64,000 nt of DNA from Persicitalea jodogahamensis (GCF_014651615.1 NZ_BMXF01000005.1:186001-250000), one strand, 5' to 3'. Shown: positions 26,400 through 36,083, counted from the first letter of the stretch. Translations and numbers: made by a program. Notes: a model not told the origin generated them from the letters alone.

Positions 26400-28784
26400 T
26401 CAACTGGATTGCATGGCTCTCCACACCCGTTCTCCGGTCAGCGGCATCGCAATATCCTTGACCTTATGGCCGCCGCTCCAAAGGGCGTCGATGACCGCAT
26501 TGACCACGGCAGGCGTGGAACCGATAGTTCCGGCTTCACCCGCCCCTTTTACGCCCAGCGGATTGTGCGGACAGGGCGTTTCCTGTCGATCCAGCTCGAA
26601 CATGGGCAGATCGTCAGCGCGGGGCATGGCATAATCCATATAAGAGCCATTGACCAATTGACCATAATCGTCATAAATCGCGCCTTCCAGCAGCGCCTGA
26701 CCGATCCCCTGCGCCAAGCCGCCATGGATTTGCCCGTCCACAATCATGGGGTTGATGACATTCCCCACATCGTCCACGGCAATGAAACGTTGTAGTTTGA
26801 CCTTTCCGGTTTCTTTATCTACCTCGACCACCGCGATGTGACAGCCGAAGGGGTAGGTGAAGTTGGCAGGATCGTAAAAGCTGGCGAAATCCAGACCGGG
26901 TTCCAAACCCTCGGGATAAACATGCGGCACGTAGGCCGTCAGAGCTACGTCACCGAATCCGATGTGTTTATCAGTACCCTTTACCGTCCATTTTCCTTCG
27001 GCAAATTCCAGGTCGTCCGCCGCGCATTCCAGCTTGTGAGCCGCAATTTTGGCACCTTTTTCGAGTACTTTGTCAATACTCTTCATAATGGCCGAGCCGC
27101 CTACCGCCAGGCTGCGCGAGCCGTAAGTACCCATGCCAAAGGCCACCGCGTCGGAATCGCCATGAACGATGTCTACGTCCTCCATCGGGATGCCAAACTT
27201 ATCAGCCACAATTTGGGCGAAGGTAGTTTCGTGGCCCTGCCCATGCGAGTGTGAGCCGGAATAGACGCTCACCTTGCCCGTGGGCTGCACGCGCACCTGC
27301 GCCGACTCATAAAGTCCCGCCCGTGCACCCAGCGAACCCACCACCGCCGAGGGCGCGATGCCGCAGGCTTCGATGTAGGTCGAAAAACCGACGCCCAGCA
27401 GCTTACCATTTTGGGCGGCTTCCTGCTGCATTTCTCTGAATTTCTTGTAATCAAGCATCTTCATGGCCTTATCCACGACGCCGTGGTAGTTGCCCGAGTC
27501 ATATTGCAGGGCCACCTGCGTTTGGTAGCCGGGCTGCTCCACGCCGTCGAAGGCCGGAATGAAATTTTGCTTGCGGAGTTCCACCGGGTCTTTGCCCATT
27601 TCCAGCGCGGCCAAATCCATAAGCCGTTCCAGCAGATAGGTGGCTTCAGGCCGACCCGCGCCCCGATAGGCATCTACGGCTACGGTATGCGTAAACACCC
27701 CACAGAGGTCAATGTGGATTTTGGGTGTAGTGTAAAGTCCCTGCAACAGTGTACCATGCAAATAAGTCGGCACCGCCGGGCCGAAGGTGGACAGGTACGC
27801 GCCGAGGTTGGCGTAGGTCTTGATGCGAAGCGCCTTGACGTTACCCTCGCCGTCGAAACCCATTTCGGCCTTGGTCACGTGGTCGCGACCGTGGGCGTCG
27901 AGCATGAAGGCTTCCGAGCGGGTTTCGGTCCATTTGATGGGGCGCTTGGTTTGCTGTGAAGCCCAGGTGACGAGGGCTTCTTCGGTGTAGTGAAATATTT
28001 TCGACCCAAATCCACCACCTACATCCGGGCCAAGTACCCGCACTTTGTGCTCGGGCAACCCCAGCACGAAGGCACACATCAACAGCCGGATCAGGTGCGG
28101 ATTTTGAGTGGACGTGTAAAGCGTGTATTTATCGCTTACCTCGTCGTAATGGCCGATATAGGAGCGTGGCTCTATGGCGTTAGGAACCATGCGCTGGTTT
28201 ACAAATTCCAGCGTCGTGACGTGGGCCGAGGCATCGATGGCGGCGTTCACCTCATCAAGCGGATTGCCCAGCTCCCAGTCGAAAGCCAGATTTCCGGGGG
28301 AGTCGTCGTGGACGAGGGTAGCGCCCTCCTGCGTGGCTTTGAAGGGATCAGTAACAGCTTCCAGATCCTCCCAGTCCACTTCCACGGCTTCAGCGGCGTC
28401 TACAGCCTGGGCGTAGGTTTCGGCGATGACTACCGCCACCGGATCGCCGATGTGCTTGGCGGTACTTCCCGTCGCGATCAGCAGCGGGTGCGGCGGCTCT
28501 TTCATCGTGTCGCCGTTCTTGAAATTAACCTGCCAGCCCGTGGGAACGCCCACAATACCGGTCTCTTTAATATCGTCACCTGTAAAAATGGCTACCACAC
28601 CGGGCATGGATTCGGCGGCCGAAATGTCGATGCTCGTAACCCGCGCATGGGCGTAGGGACTGCGGACAAAGGAGGCGTGGGTCATGCCCAGTAATTTGAT
28701 GTCGTCGGTATAGCGGCCTTTTCCGGTAATGAAGCGCTTGTCTTCGACCCGCTTGACGGATTGGCCTATATATTTGTTGCTCAT
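26400..28784 (-). CDS. coxL: Molybdopterin-binding large subunit, form II CO-dehydrogenase-like
   Basis: The 794-aa catalytic subunit carries Mo-MCD. Family motifs include the Gln-containing SHSHGQGHETTFAQIVADKFG and the catalytic-Glu motif GVKGAGEAGTIGSTPAV near the C-terminus. The active-site loop reads DAYRGAGRPEA, the form II version, not the AYRCSFR of form I enzymes proven to oxidise CO. The true substrate may therefore be another small molecule or aldehyde. It is encoded with the FAD (M), Fe-S (S) and accessory subunits G, D and E in one leftward operon. No coxF/XdhC-type maturation gene is visible in the window. Confidence 0.92.
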   Translation of the reverse strand: MSNKYIGQSVKRVEDKRFITGKGRYTDDIKLLGMTHASFVRSPYAHARVTSIDISAAESMPGVVAIFTGDDIKETGIVGVPTGWQVNFKNGDTMKEPPHPLLIATGSTAKHIGDPVAVVIAETYAQAVDAAEAVEVDWEDLEAVTDPFKATQEGATLVHDDSPGNLAFDWELGNPLDEVNAAIDASAHVTTLEFVNQRMVPNAIEPRSYIGHYDEVSDKYTLYTSTQNPHLIRLLMCAFVLGLPEHKVRVLGPDVGGGFGSKIFHYTEEALVTWASQQTKRPIKWTETRSEAFMLDAHGRDHVTKAEMGFDGEGNVKALRIKTYANLGAYLSTFGPAVPTYLHGTLLQGLYTTPKIHIDLCGVFTHTVAVDAYRGAGRPEATYLLERLMDLAALEMGKDPVELRKQNFIPAFDGVEQPGYQTQVALQYDSGNYHGVVDKAMKMLDYKKFREMQQEAAQNGKLLGVGFSTYIEACGIAPSAVVGSLGARAGLYESAQVRVQPTGKVSVYSGSHSHGQGHETTFAQIVADKFGIPMEDVDIVHGDSDAVAFGMGTYGSRSLAVGGSAIMKSIDKVLEKGAKIAAHKLECAADDLEFAEGKWTVKGTDKHIGFGDVALTAYVPHVYPEGLEPGLDFASFYDPANFTYPFGCHIAVVEVDKETGKVKLQRFIAVDDVGNVINPMIVDGQIHGGLAQGIGQALLEGAIYDDYGQLVNGSYMDYAMPRADDLPMFELDRQETPCPHNPLGVKGAGEAGTIGSTPAVVNAVIDALWSGGHKVKDIAMPLTGERVWRAMQSS

Positions 28785-28796
28785 AATTTTAATTTG

Positions 28797-28901
28797 GAAT
28801 TAGTGAATTTGGAATGTCGGAATAAATGAATTCTAAGAATCGAAATAAAACGGAAAAGGAAATGATTATTCCAACATTCACTAATTCACTAATTCCGACA
28901 T
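28797..28901. repeat. Palindromic repeat in the coxL-coxS gap, related to 25404-25513
   Basis: The left arm from 28797 (GAATTAGTGAATTTGGAATG and onward) is mirrored by 28867-28886 (CATTCACTAATTC core) and followed by a second partial copy, TTCACTAATTCCGACATT, to about 28901. Sequence units are shared with the element downstream of coxM. The right-hand copy encodes the end of coxS (SELVN, stop). Confidence 0.65.
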
Positions 28902-29372
28902 TGATTTTGCCGCCCATTGCACACTGCGCACGATGTTATGGTAGCCCGTACAGCGGCAGAAGTTACCTTCCAGACCGTGACGGATGTCTTCTTCGGATGG
29001 GTCGGGGTTACGTTCGAGCAGGTCGGCGGCGGCCATGATCATTCCCGTGGTGCAAAAACCGCACTGAAGCCCGTGGCATTCCTTGAAGCCCTGCTGCACA
29101 GCGTGGAGTTGGCCATTGGGCGCTAAGCCCTCGATGGTCGTAATTTCGCTGCCGTCGGCTTGCACGGCAAGGATGGTGCAGGACTTTACAGCCATACCGT
29201 CCATATGAACCGTGCAGGAACCGCAACTACTGGTGTCACAGCCAATGTGCGTTCCGGTCAGGCTCAATTGTTCGCGTAAATAGTGAGCCAGCAAAGTACG
29301 TGGCTCGACGTCGTGCGAATGAGATTTTTGGTTAACTTTTAGGGTGATTTTTGACATAGAACTTTTGGTCAA
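28881..29372 (-). CDS. coxS: Molybdenum hydroxylase [2Fe-2S] subunit (CoxS-like)
   Basis: The 163-aa small subunit binds two [2Fe-2S] clusters. The plant-ferredoxin-type site has Cys45, Cys50, Cys53 and Cys65 ([10 protein letters not shown]). The second site is in the helical domain (QCGFCTTGM about residue 105, and [11 protein letters not shown] about 138). Length is usual for CoxS. The last residues (SELVN) read through the palindromic repeat that also forms the end of coxM, so this tail is probably not ancestral. It is the second gene of the operon, 105 nt after coxG. Confidence 0.93.
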   Translation of the reverse strand: MTKSSMSKITLKVNQKSHSHDVEPRTLLAHYLREQLSLTGTHIGCDTSSCGSCTVHMDGMAVKSCTILAVQADGSEITTIEGLAPNGQLHAVQQGFKECHGLQCGFCTTGMIMAAADLLERNPDPSEEDIRHGLEGNFCRCTGYHNIVRSVQWAAKSMSELVN

Positions 29373-29477
29373 AGGGTTAATGGTTAAAAGGTTCTTATGA
29401 GAAGCAATCTGACGCCGAGCGGGAAAGTAGAAAGTCTTTGTAAAGTCGCCGAAAAAAATCCGCGGACCGTTGACCGT

Positions 29478-29933
29478 TTAACCCTTGCCCCCCTTTCCTT
29501 CTATCTCTTCTTCGAAATTTTCAAAAAACTGCTTCGTCAGCGAGTTGGCGACGCCGCTCATGACGCGGTTTCCGGTCCGGGCGAGTAAGCCCGAAAGCTT
29601 GGCTTCGCCATCGAAGGTCAATTCGGTTTGGTTATTTTCTACAGGCTTCAAATCGATGGTGACGGTAGCATTGGCATTGCCGATCTTGCTGTTTTGCTGT
29701 ACGTTGAGCGTGTAGCCTTCACCTTCGCGGATATCCTGCATGGTAAGCCCGCCGGAAAAAGAGCCGTTGACCGGGCCCATTTTTACCTGAGCCACGGCTT
29801 TGTACTCATTCTCAGCCGTTTTTTCCAGGGTCGTGATACCCGGCACGATGCGGGCCAGAATGTCGGTGTCCATCAGCATCGCCCAAACTACCTCAGGCGT
29901 GGTATTCAGTATATGTGAACCGGCTAGATCCAT
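29478..29933 (-). CDS. coxG: CoxG-like SRPBCC protein
   Basis: The 151-aa protein belongs to the CO-dehydrogenase subunit G family (SRPBCC/START-like fold). Family features are MDLAGSHILNTTPEVVWAML, DTDILARIVPGITTLEK, and a C-terminal region with KLSGLLARTGNRVMSGVAN. CoxG has been linked to membrane recruitment of the CO dehydrogenase and to binding of quinone-like lipids. Here it is the first gene of the cox operon, not the last as in the classical M-S-L-D-E-F-G order. It ends in a short charged tail. Confidence 0.88.
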   Translation of the reverse strand: MDLAGSHILNTTPEVVWAMLMDTDILARIVPGITTLEKTAENEYKAVAQVKMGPVNGSFSGGLTMQDIREGEGYTLNVQQNSKIGNANATVTIDLKPVENNQTELTFDGEAKLSGLLARTGNRVMSGVANSLTKQFFENFEEEIEGKGGKG

Positions 29934-30019
29934 TGCATTAATTTAATATGAGTCTGAAATTCAATAATTTGGATAGGGCTTTGTCTCTGCGATAAGGTAC
30001 TTTTCATTGCAGCCAGTCA

Positions 30020-30051
30020 CAAAGACTACCCAATATATGTAATTTTAACAA
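30020..30051 (-). promoter_or_regulatory. Likely promoter of the cox operon
   Basis: Reading leftward, TTG (30049-30051) is followed after 20 nt by TAGTCTTTG (30020-30028), a near match to TTTG-N19-21-TAnnTTTG with one extra base in the -7 box. The predicted start is about 80 nt upstream of coxG. Confidence 0.4.
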
Positions 30052-30086
30052 GAAAAAACAAAACCCTTCTCCTAATTAAGATTTAT

Positions 30087-31529
30087 ATGAACCATACATA
30101 TGATTTGATAGTAGTTGGCGCCGGAAGCGGCGGGTTAGGCATGTCGCTGGCCGCCAAAACCATCGGTCTGGACGTACTGCTGATTGAAGAAAAAGAGAGC
30201 AATGTGGGTGGCGACTGCCTGAACTTCGGCTGCGTTCCCAGCAAGGCTGTCCTCCACGTCGCCAGGCAATTTGCGTACGCCCGGCAAGCAGAAACTTTCG
30301 GCCTGAAAACTGAGGGTAAAGCCGATTTCGAAAAGGTGATGAACTACGTGCACGGCCAGCAAGCCGTCATCCGCGCCCACGAGAATGCCGATTACCTGCG
30401 GCAGGAAAAAGATTTGGATGTAATCATTGGCCGGGCGCATTTTCTGGATGAGGAAACCCTGGAAGTAAGCGGCGCGAAGTACACCGCCAGGCGATTCGTA
30501 CTTGCCACCGGATCGAAGCCGCGCAAACTGGGCGTGCCGGGAGCCGAAAGTATCAACCTTTATACCAACGAAACACTTTTCTACGATCTGAAAAAACTAC
30601 CCGACCACCTGTTGGTAATTGGTGGCGGCCCCATTGGCTGCGAAATGGCGCAGGCCTTCCGGCGGCTGGGCTCTGAGGTTACGATCGTGGACCGGGGCGA
30701 GCGGCTTTCTTCAAAGGAATTGCCGGAGTTTTCCGAGATCCTGGAAGCACAATTCAAAAAAGAGGGAATCAAAATCATGCATGAGTCGGAAGTTGTTGCT
30801 TTTCCGACGCCCAATGAAGCAGAAATTACCACGAATAAAAGAACGAAAACGAAACTCAAATTCGACGCCGCGCTGGTAGCGATTGGGCGCGTGGTAACTA
30901 CCGATGGCCTCGGGCTGGATAAGGCAGGAATCGAAGTAAAAAAGGGCAAAATCGTGATCAACGACTATCTCCAAACTACCAATCCGCGCGTGTTCACGGC
31001 GGGCGATTCCACGGGCCTGTATTACTTCTCACACGGAGCCGAAAAGCACGTCCGGCAACTGATGCGGAATTTCTTTGTGCCGTTTCTCAAAAAGAAACAT
31101 ACCTATGCTGACCTTTCCTGGGTCACATTTACCGAGCCGGAAATCGCCACCTTCGGGCGTTCCGAGGAAGATTTGAAAAAAGACAACGTCGATTTTGAAA
31201 AAATCACCCAACGTTTTGAGGACGACGACCGCGCCATTACTGACGACTACCGCTACGGGCAGCTGGTACTTTACGTCAGCAAGAAGAGCTGGTTTTTCGG
31301 AAAAAGTACCCTCCTGGGCGGCAGCATGATTGCCCCCAAAGCCGGAGAAATGGTGCAGGAATTGTTTACGGCGCAACTGGCGAAGCTAAACACCAATGTA
31401 TTGTTCAATAAGGTGTATGCCTACCCTGTGTCGTCGCGGATTAATCAGAAAGCGACGAATTCCATTCGGACGGGTGATTTGACGCCTTTTTTGAAGAAGG
31501 TTTTGGGGGTTTTATATCGGTGGCAGTAG
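30087..31529 (+). CDS. FAD-dependent disulfide oxidoreductase (MerA/Lpd-like)
   Basis: The 480-aa flavoprotein belongs to the class I pyridine nucleotide-disulfide oxidoreductases. It shows the FAD motif VVGAGSGGLG (residues 9-18), the redox pair Cys44/Cys49 in GGDCLNFGCVPSKA, the NAD(P) motif VIGGGPIGCEMAQ (about 180), and TAGDST (about 313). The C-terminus VYAYPVSSRINQKATNS lacks both the His-Pro/Glu pair typical of lipoamide dehydrogenase and the Cys-Cys pair of mercuric reductase, so neither name is safe. It resembles the uncharacterised mercuric-reductase-like group often found near TVP38/SNARE-type membrane proteins. It diverges from the cox operon. Confidence 0.88.
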   Translation: MNHTYDLIVVGAGSGGLGMSLAAKTIGLDVLLIEEKESNVGGDCLNFGCVPSKAVLHVARQFAYARQAETFGLKTEGKADFEKVMNYVHGQQAVIRAHENADYLRQEKDLDVIIGRAHFLDEETLEVSGAKYTARRFVLATGSKPRKLGVPGAESINLYTNETLFYDLKKLPDHLLVIGGGPIGCEMAQAFRRLGSEVTIVDRGERLSSKELPEFSEILEAQFKKEGIKIMHESEVVAFPTPNEAEITTNKRTKTKLKFDAALVAIGRVVTTDGLGLDKAGIEVKKGKIVINDYLQTTNPRVFTAGDSTGLYYFSHGAEKHVRQLMRNFFVPFLKKKHTYADLSWVTFTEPEIATFGRSEEDLKKDNVDFEKITQRFEDDDRAITDDYRYGQLVLYVSKKSWFFGKSTLLGGSMIAPKAGEMVQELFTAQLAKLNTNVLFNKVYAYPVSSRINQKATNSIRTGDLTPFLKKVLGVLYRWQ

Positions 31530-31656
31530 GGTAGTTTAGCTCTTCGACACTCTCGTCTTTACTAGTACTGGTGTAAAGCAGAGTCATTACGACTTACCTT
31601 TTCCGTTTCGCTGGATAAAAGCATGGTAGATTTTATTCAAACTTTCCCTTTGCTCT

Positions 31657-32979
31657 ATGAAGATTGCAGTTTGGCATAACTTGCCTTATGGCGGCGGTGC
31701 ACGAGCATTAAATTACCATCTGAATGGACTTCATGAAAGAGGACATCACCTGGAAGTGTGGTCTCCAAATCCCACTGCCGATGGCCTCATTGAGTTCCCC
31801 AGCGGTGTGCTTTTTCATGAAGTTCCCCTAAAAAGAACAGAACACATTCCCTATCTGGATCGGATTGGATCAGTTCTCTTTGAAAAGGATGTTAACATTC
31901 GCGAGATGGAATTGCACAGCTTGGAGTGCGCAAGGGAAATAAACGAAGGTAGTTTTGATCTGCTGTTTGCCAATTGCTGCTACTACTATGCAGCGCCCTT
32001 CATTAGCCGCTTTGTAAAAATCCCCAAAGTACTTTATCTGGGAGAACCACGCCGTTTTTTCTACGAAGCTCATCCCAGGAGTTTCTGGGAAATGCCTGGC
32101 TCTGCATCTCTATTAAGCAAAAAAAAGTCCTCTTTCTGGTGGGAATGGATGAAAGATTGGTGGAAGACCAGCAACGCGAGAGTGCAGCTTAGAGAAGAAC
32201 GGATCAATGTCGATGTGGTCGACAGATTACTCGTAAATTCTGTTTTTTCGACAGAGAGCTGTACAAGGGCTTACAATAGAAGCGGTGATGTTTGTTATCT
32301 AGGGATAGACACTTCTCTATTTAGGCCACTTGACAAAAAAAGTGTTCAAAATTACGTCATTGGCTTAGGAAGTGTTTTTTTTCACAAAGGCGTCGAACTG
32401 GCTATTAAATCCATCGCAGCAATACCAGAAGACAGGCCCTCACTAGTGTGGGTTAGTAACCTGAACGACTTGCAATATCTGAGTATGGTCCAAAAGCTCG
32501 CCGACAGTCTGAAAGTCGAATTTATCCTCAGGGAACGAGTTAGTAATAGAGCGTTGGTCAAGCTCTTAAATAACGCAGTTTGCCTTGTTTACACCTCCAA
32601 GCTTGAACCATTTGGATTTGCTCCGCTTGAAGCCAACGCCTGTTCAACGCCCGTGGTCGGTCTGCTGCAAGGCGGAGTAAGAGAAACTGTTATTGATGGT
32701 AGAACGGGTTTCTTGACAGCCCCGAATGAAATCGATATTGCTGATAAAATTTCATATCTTATCAAAAACCCGGACGTCAGGGAAGAGATGGGGAAACAGG
32801 GCGTTGTCAATGTTTGGAAAAACTGGTCTTTGGAGGCCGCAACGCTACGGTTGGAAAAGTACCTTGAAGACACTGTCAATTCCGCTTGCCCTGACCGAAC
32901 TCAACCCGATTTACAACGAGCACAGTCGGCCGACATGGTGTCCCATCCTGGCGTCTGTGGCGCACCGCAAACGGAATAG
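31657..32979 (+). CDS. GT4-family glycosyltransferase
   Basis: The 440-aa protein has the GT-B fold of family 4: N-terminal MKIAVWHNLPYGGGARALNYH, acceptor-side loops, YLGIDTSLFRP, and the donor-site E-x7-E motif EPFGFAPLE, followed by GLLQGGVRETVIDGRTGFL. It should transfer a sugar from a nucleotide donor onto a glycan or lipid on the cytoplasmic side. The body (31657-32870) is more AT-rich than its neighbours, suggesting transfer. The last ~33 residues from NSACPDRTQ have different character and no family match, so the original C-terminus may have been replaced by readthrough into flanking DNA. Confidence 0.85.
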   Translation: MKIAVWHNLPYGGGARALNYHLNGLHERGHHLEVWSPNPTADGLIEFPSGVLFHEVPLKRTEHIPYLDRIGSVLFEKDVNIREMELHSLECAREINEGSFDLLFANCCYYYAAPFISRFVKIPKVLYLGEPRRFFYEAHPRSFWEMPGSASLLSKKKSSFWWEWMKDWWKTSNARVQLREERINVDVVDRLLVNSVFSTESCTRAYNRSGDVCYLGIDTSLFRPLDKKSVQNYVIGLGSVFFHKGVELAIKSIAAIPEDRPSLVWVSNLNDLQYLSMVQKLADSLKVEFILRERVSNRALVKLLNNAVCLVYTSKLEPFGFAPLEANACSTPVVGLLQGGVRETVIDGRTGFLTAPNEIDIADKISYLIKNPDVREEMGKQGVVNVWKNWSLEAATLRLEKYLEDTVNSACPDRTQPDLQRAQSADMVSHPGVCGAPQTE

Positions 32980-33100
32980 GGCATTTTCGAAGATCGCAAC
33001 TACATTGGGGCTATAGCTGCCTTCACCGCGCACCGCGCGAAGCCATTTAATGCCCAAGTCATCGATAACAACGAAAAACTTCTGGCTTTGTCGCTCTCCC

Positions 33101-36046
33101 CTACGCCAGGGCATCGAATAAAATCTCCGCCGGATGCAGCGCCTTACGGCCCGTGCCATCGTGGATTTGGTGGCGGCAACTCGTTCCCGGCGCGGCAATG
33201 ATCACCTCATCGGGTTGCTGGCGCACGGCGGGGAAAAGTACCAGTTCGCCGATCTGCATGGAAAGGTCGTAATGCTCGGCTTCGTAGCCAAAACTACCCG
33301 CCATACCGCAGCAGCCACTTGGGATGAGTTGCACAGCGTAGTTTTCGGGTAGCGAGAGCATCTTTTTGGTCGGGACCAGGCTGGCGATGGCCTTTTGCTG
33401 GCAATGTCCGTGGAGTTTGATCAGGCGTTTTTCTTTGGTGAAATGATCTGACGAAATCTTCTTCAGGTCAATTTCCCGCGCCATGAATTCGTCAAATTGC
33501 AGGGCATTCTGGGCAAGCGCTTTGGCCGCTTCCACCAGTTCATCGCTGACCAAATCGGGGTACTCGTCGCGGAAGGTGAGGATGGCCGAGGGCTCGATGC
33601 CGACGAGCGGCGTGTCGTGCGAGACGAGGTCTTTCAGGGCTAGGATATTCTGTTCGGCAATTTTTTTGGCGTCTTTCAAAAGCCCTTTGGACAGTTGAGG
33701 GCGTCCGCTGGGCGCGTGGTCGGGAATTTCTACTTTGTAGCCCAGTTTCTGCAAAGTCCAGATCGCTTTCTTACCGATTTCGACATCGTTGTAGTTCGTG
33801 AATTCATCGCAGAAGAGATAAACTTTCTGATCCGTAGAAGTTGGGTTGCTTCCTTTTCCCTCTTTCCCAAACCAACCCCGCAGCGTTTCGCCACGCAGCA
33901 GCGGCATGGTACGGTCGGGGTGGAAGCCCACGACGCGGTTGGCGAGGCGACGCAGCGGTGCGTTCTTGAAAACCATATTATACGCCCACGGCACATAGCT
34001 GGCTATTCCCGTCATTCTGGAAAAATTCCCCACCAGCCACGAGCGCATCGGCACGCCGTGGACATCGTGGTATTGTTGCAGGAATTCCATTTTTAGCTTG
34101 GCGACGTCCACGTTGCTGGGGCATTCGCCCTTGCAGCCCTTGCAGGCCAGGCAGAGGTCGTAGACTTCCTTGATCTCCTCGTGGTCGAAGCGATTGTCCT
34201 TCGGCGAGCGCGTGAGCATTTCGCGCAGGATGTTGGCGCGGGCACGGGTAGTTTCCTTCTCGTTGCGCGTCGCCATGTAGCTGGGGCACATTGTGCCGCC
34301 GCTGAGCTGCGTCTTGCGGCAATCGCCCGAGCCATTGCACTGCTCGGCGTGTTGCAGGATGGTCTGGTTTTCGAAGCGGAAATAGGTCTTGAACTCCGGG
34401 TTGGATTGGTCGGCCTCGTAGCGCAGGAAGGTGTCCATCGGCGCGGCATCCACAATCTTGCCGGGATTGAAAATGGCCTGCGGGTCCCAGGTACGCTTGA
34501 TTTCCTGGAACAGTTCGTAGTTGTGCGGCCCCACCATCTGCGGGATAAACTCACCGCGCAGGCGCCCGTCGCCGTGTTCGCCCGAGAGCGAGCCATCATA
34601 TTTCTTGACCAGCGTGGCAATTTCTTCCGCAATCATCCTGAACTGGCGGTGTCCTTCCTGAGTCTTCAGATTTATGATCGGCCGCAGATGTAATTCTCCC
34701 GACCCCGCGTGAGCGTAGTGCACCGCCGACATATTGTGCCTGTGCAGAATCTCGTTGAAGTCGCGGATGTAGTCCGGTTGATCCAGCACATCCACGGCAG
34801 TGTCCTCGATTACCGCCACGGCCTTTTCATCACCAGGAATGTTGGCCAAAAGTCCCAATCCGGCCTTCCGCAGTGTCCAGATTTTCTTGGTGTCGTCGCC
34901 AAAAAGCAACGGAAAGTGAAAGCCCAGCCCGGCGGCTCGCAATTCGGCTTCCAGATCGGCGGCCAGTTTCTCCACTTCCGGCTGCGTTTCGCGAGAGAGA
35001 TCCACGACCAGAATCGCCGGGTAGGTACCATCCTCTTTATCTTTTACGAAAAAAGCGTTTTGTCGCTGTTCGGCGTTGGTAGCGGCGCATTCCAGCACGT
35101 AGCTGTCAATGAGTTCGACAGCTTGCGGCTGGTACTTCAGAGCGATGATCGTGGCGCGAAGTGTTTCGTCAATGGTGTTGAAATGCGCGCACAGCAGCCC
35201 CTGCGTTTTGGGCGGCAGCGGCACGAGGTTGAGTTTTATCTCGGTCAGGAAGCACAAAGTACCTTCCGAACCCGCAATGAGGCGGCACATATTGAAGTCG
35301 GGCCCTTCGGGTGTAAATGGCGCGCAATCCAGCAATTGGTCCAGCGCATAACCCGTGTTGCGCCGTTCGATGGATTTCTTGGGAAAGTTTTTCCGTATCT
35401 CGGCCTGATTTTCGGGATTGGAAAGGATTTCCAGCGTCTTTTTGTAAATCTTGCCCGACAACCCCGGCATTTGCGCGAGCCGTTGTACATTGTTTGTCGC
35501 CGAAAAAACCGCCTCCGTACTATCGAAAAGCAATGCCTTCACTTCCAGCAAATGCTCCCGCGTGGAACCATACACCACCGAGTTAGAGCCGCAGGAATTG
35601 TTCCCCACCATCCCCCCGACCATCGCGCGATTGGCGGTAGAGGTTTCGGGACCGAAGTACAAGCCATATTCCTTCACGGCCATGTTCAGCTCGTCGCGCA
35701 CGACGCCCGGCTGCGTCCGTACCCAGCCCTCCTCAGCGTTGATTTCCAGAATTTTATTAAAGTGTTTCGACACATCCACTACAATGCCGCCGCCCACCAC
35801 CTGCCCGGCCAGCGAAGTACCCGCCGTGCGGGGAATAAGCGAAACGCCATTTTCCCGCGCAAAGGCAATCAGCGTTTTCAGATCCTGCTCCGTGCGGGGA
35901 ATCGCCACGGCCAACGGCATCTCGCGGTAAGCCGAAGCATCAGTGGCGTAAAGGGTGCGGAGCGTGTCGTCCTGAAACAGCTCGCCATCGAGTTGGCGGG
36001 CTAGGGCGTGAAGGTTGGGGGTAGTTTGAGTAGTTGGGGCGTTCAT
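33101..36046 (-). CDS. Fused FAD-binding oxidoreductase / Fe-S protein (GlcD-GlcF or D-lactate dehydrogenase type)
   Basis: The 981-aa protein oxidises a 2-hydroxy acid, probably D-lactate or glycolate, and feeds electrons to the quinone pool. The N-terminal half is a VAO-type FAD domain (LIPRTAGTSLAGQVVGGG, about 75-92; VGNNSCGSNSVVYGSTREH, about 150-170; SGEHGDGRLRGEF, about 480). The C-terminal half has a 4Fe-4S site CLACKGCKGECP (about 645), a CCG-type motif HGHCQQKA and SGCCGMAGSFGYE (about 920). Such fusions replace separate GlcD, GlcE and GlcF chains. ATG 36046 lies about 30 nt below a TATCTTTG -7 element. Confidence 0.9.
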   Translation of the reverse strand: MNAPTTQTTPNLHALARQLDGELFQDDTLRTLYATDASAYREMPLAVAIPRTEQDLKTLIAFARENGVSLIPRTAGTSLAGQVVGGGIVVDVSKHFNKILEINAEEGWVRTQPGVVRDELNMAVKEYGLYFGPETSTANRAMVGGMVGNNSCGSNSVVYGSTREHLLEVKALLFDSTEAVFSATNNVQRLAQMPGLSGKIYKKTLEILSNPENQAEIRKNFPKKSIERRNTGYALDQLLDCAPFTPEGPDFNMCRLIAGSEGTLCFLTEIKLNLVPLPPKTQGLLCAHFNTIDETLRATIIALKYQPQAVELIDSYVLECAATNAEQRQNAFFVKDKEDGTYPAILVVDLSRETQPEVEKLAADLEAELRAAGLGFHFPLLFGDDTKKIWTLRKAGLGLLANIPGDEKAVAVIEDTAVDVLDQPDYIRDFNEILHRHNMSAVHYAHAGSGELHLRPIINLKTQEGHRQFRMIAEEIATLVKKYDGSLSGEHGDGRLRGEFIPQMVGPHNYELFQEIKRTWDPQAIFNPGKIVDAAPMDTFLRYEADQSNPEFKTYFRFENQTILQHAEQCNGSGDCRKTQLSGGTMCPSYMATRNEKETTRARANILREMLTRSPKDNRFDHEEIKEVYDLCLACKGCKGECPSNVDVAKLKMEFLQQYHDVHGVPMRSWLVGNFSRMTGIASYVPWAYNMVFKNAPLRRLANRVVGFHPDRTMPLLRGETLRGWFGKEGKGSNPTSTDQKVYLFCDEFTNYNDVEIGKKAIWTLQKLGYKVEIPDHAPSGRPQLSKGLLKDAKKIAEQNILALKDLVSHDTPLVGIEPSAILTFRDEYPDLVSDELVEAAKALAQNALQFDEFMAREIDLKKISSDHFTKEKRLIKLHGHCQQKAIASLVPTKKMLSLPENYAVQLIPSGCCGMAGSFGYEAEHYDLSMQIGELVLFPAVRQQPDEVIIAAPGTSCRHQIHDGTGRKALHPAEILFDALA

Positions 36047-36083
36047 TACCTGATAACGAATATTTCAGCGGCTGGGTTATCGG

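Noticed and set aside
34709-36004. 431-codon + strand open frame opposite the FAD/Fe-S dehydrogenase
   Set aside because: It lies wholly antisense to a gene with many conserved motifs; the frame is open because of GC-rich codon bias and has no recognisable domain.
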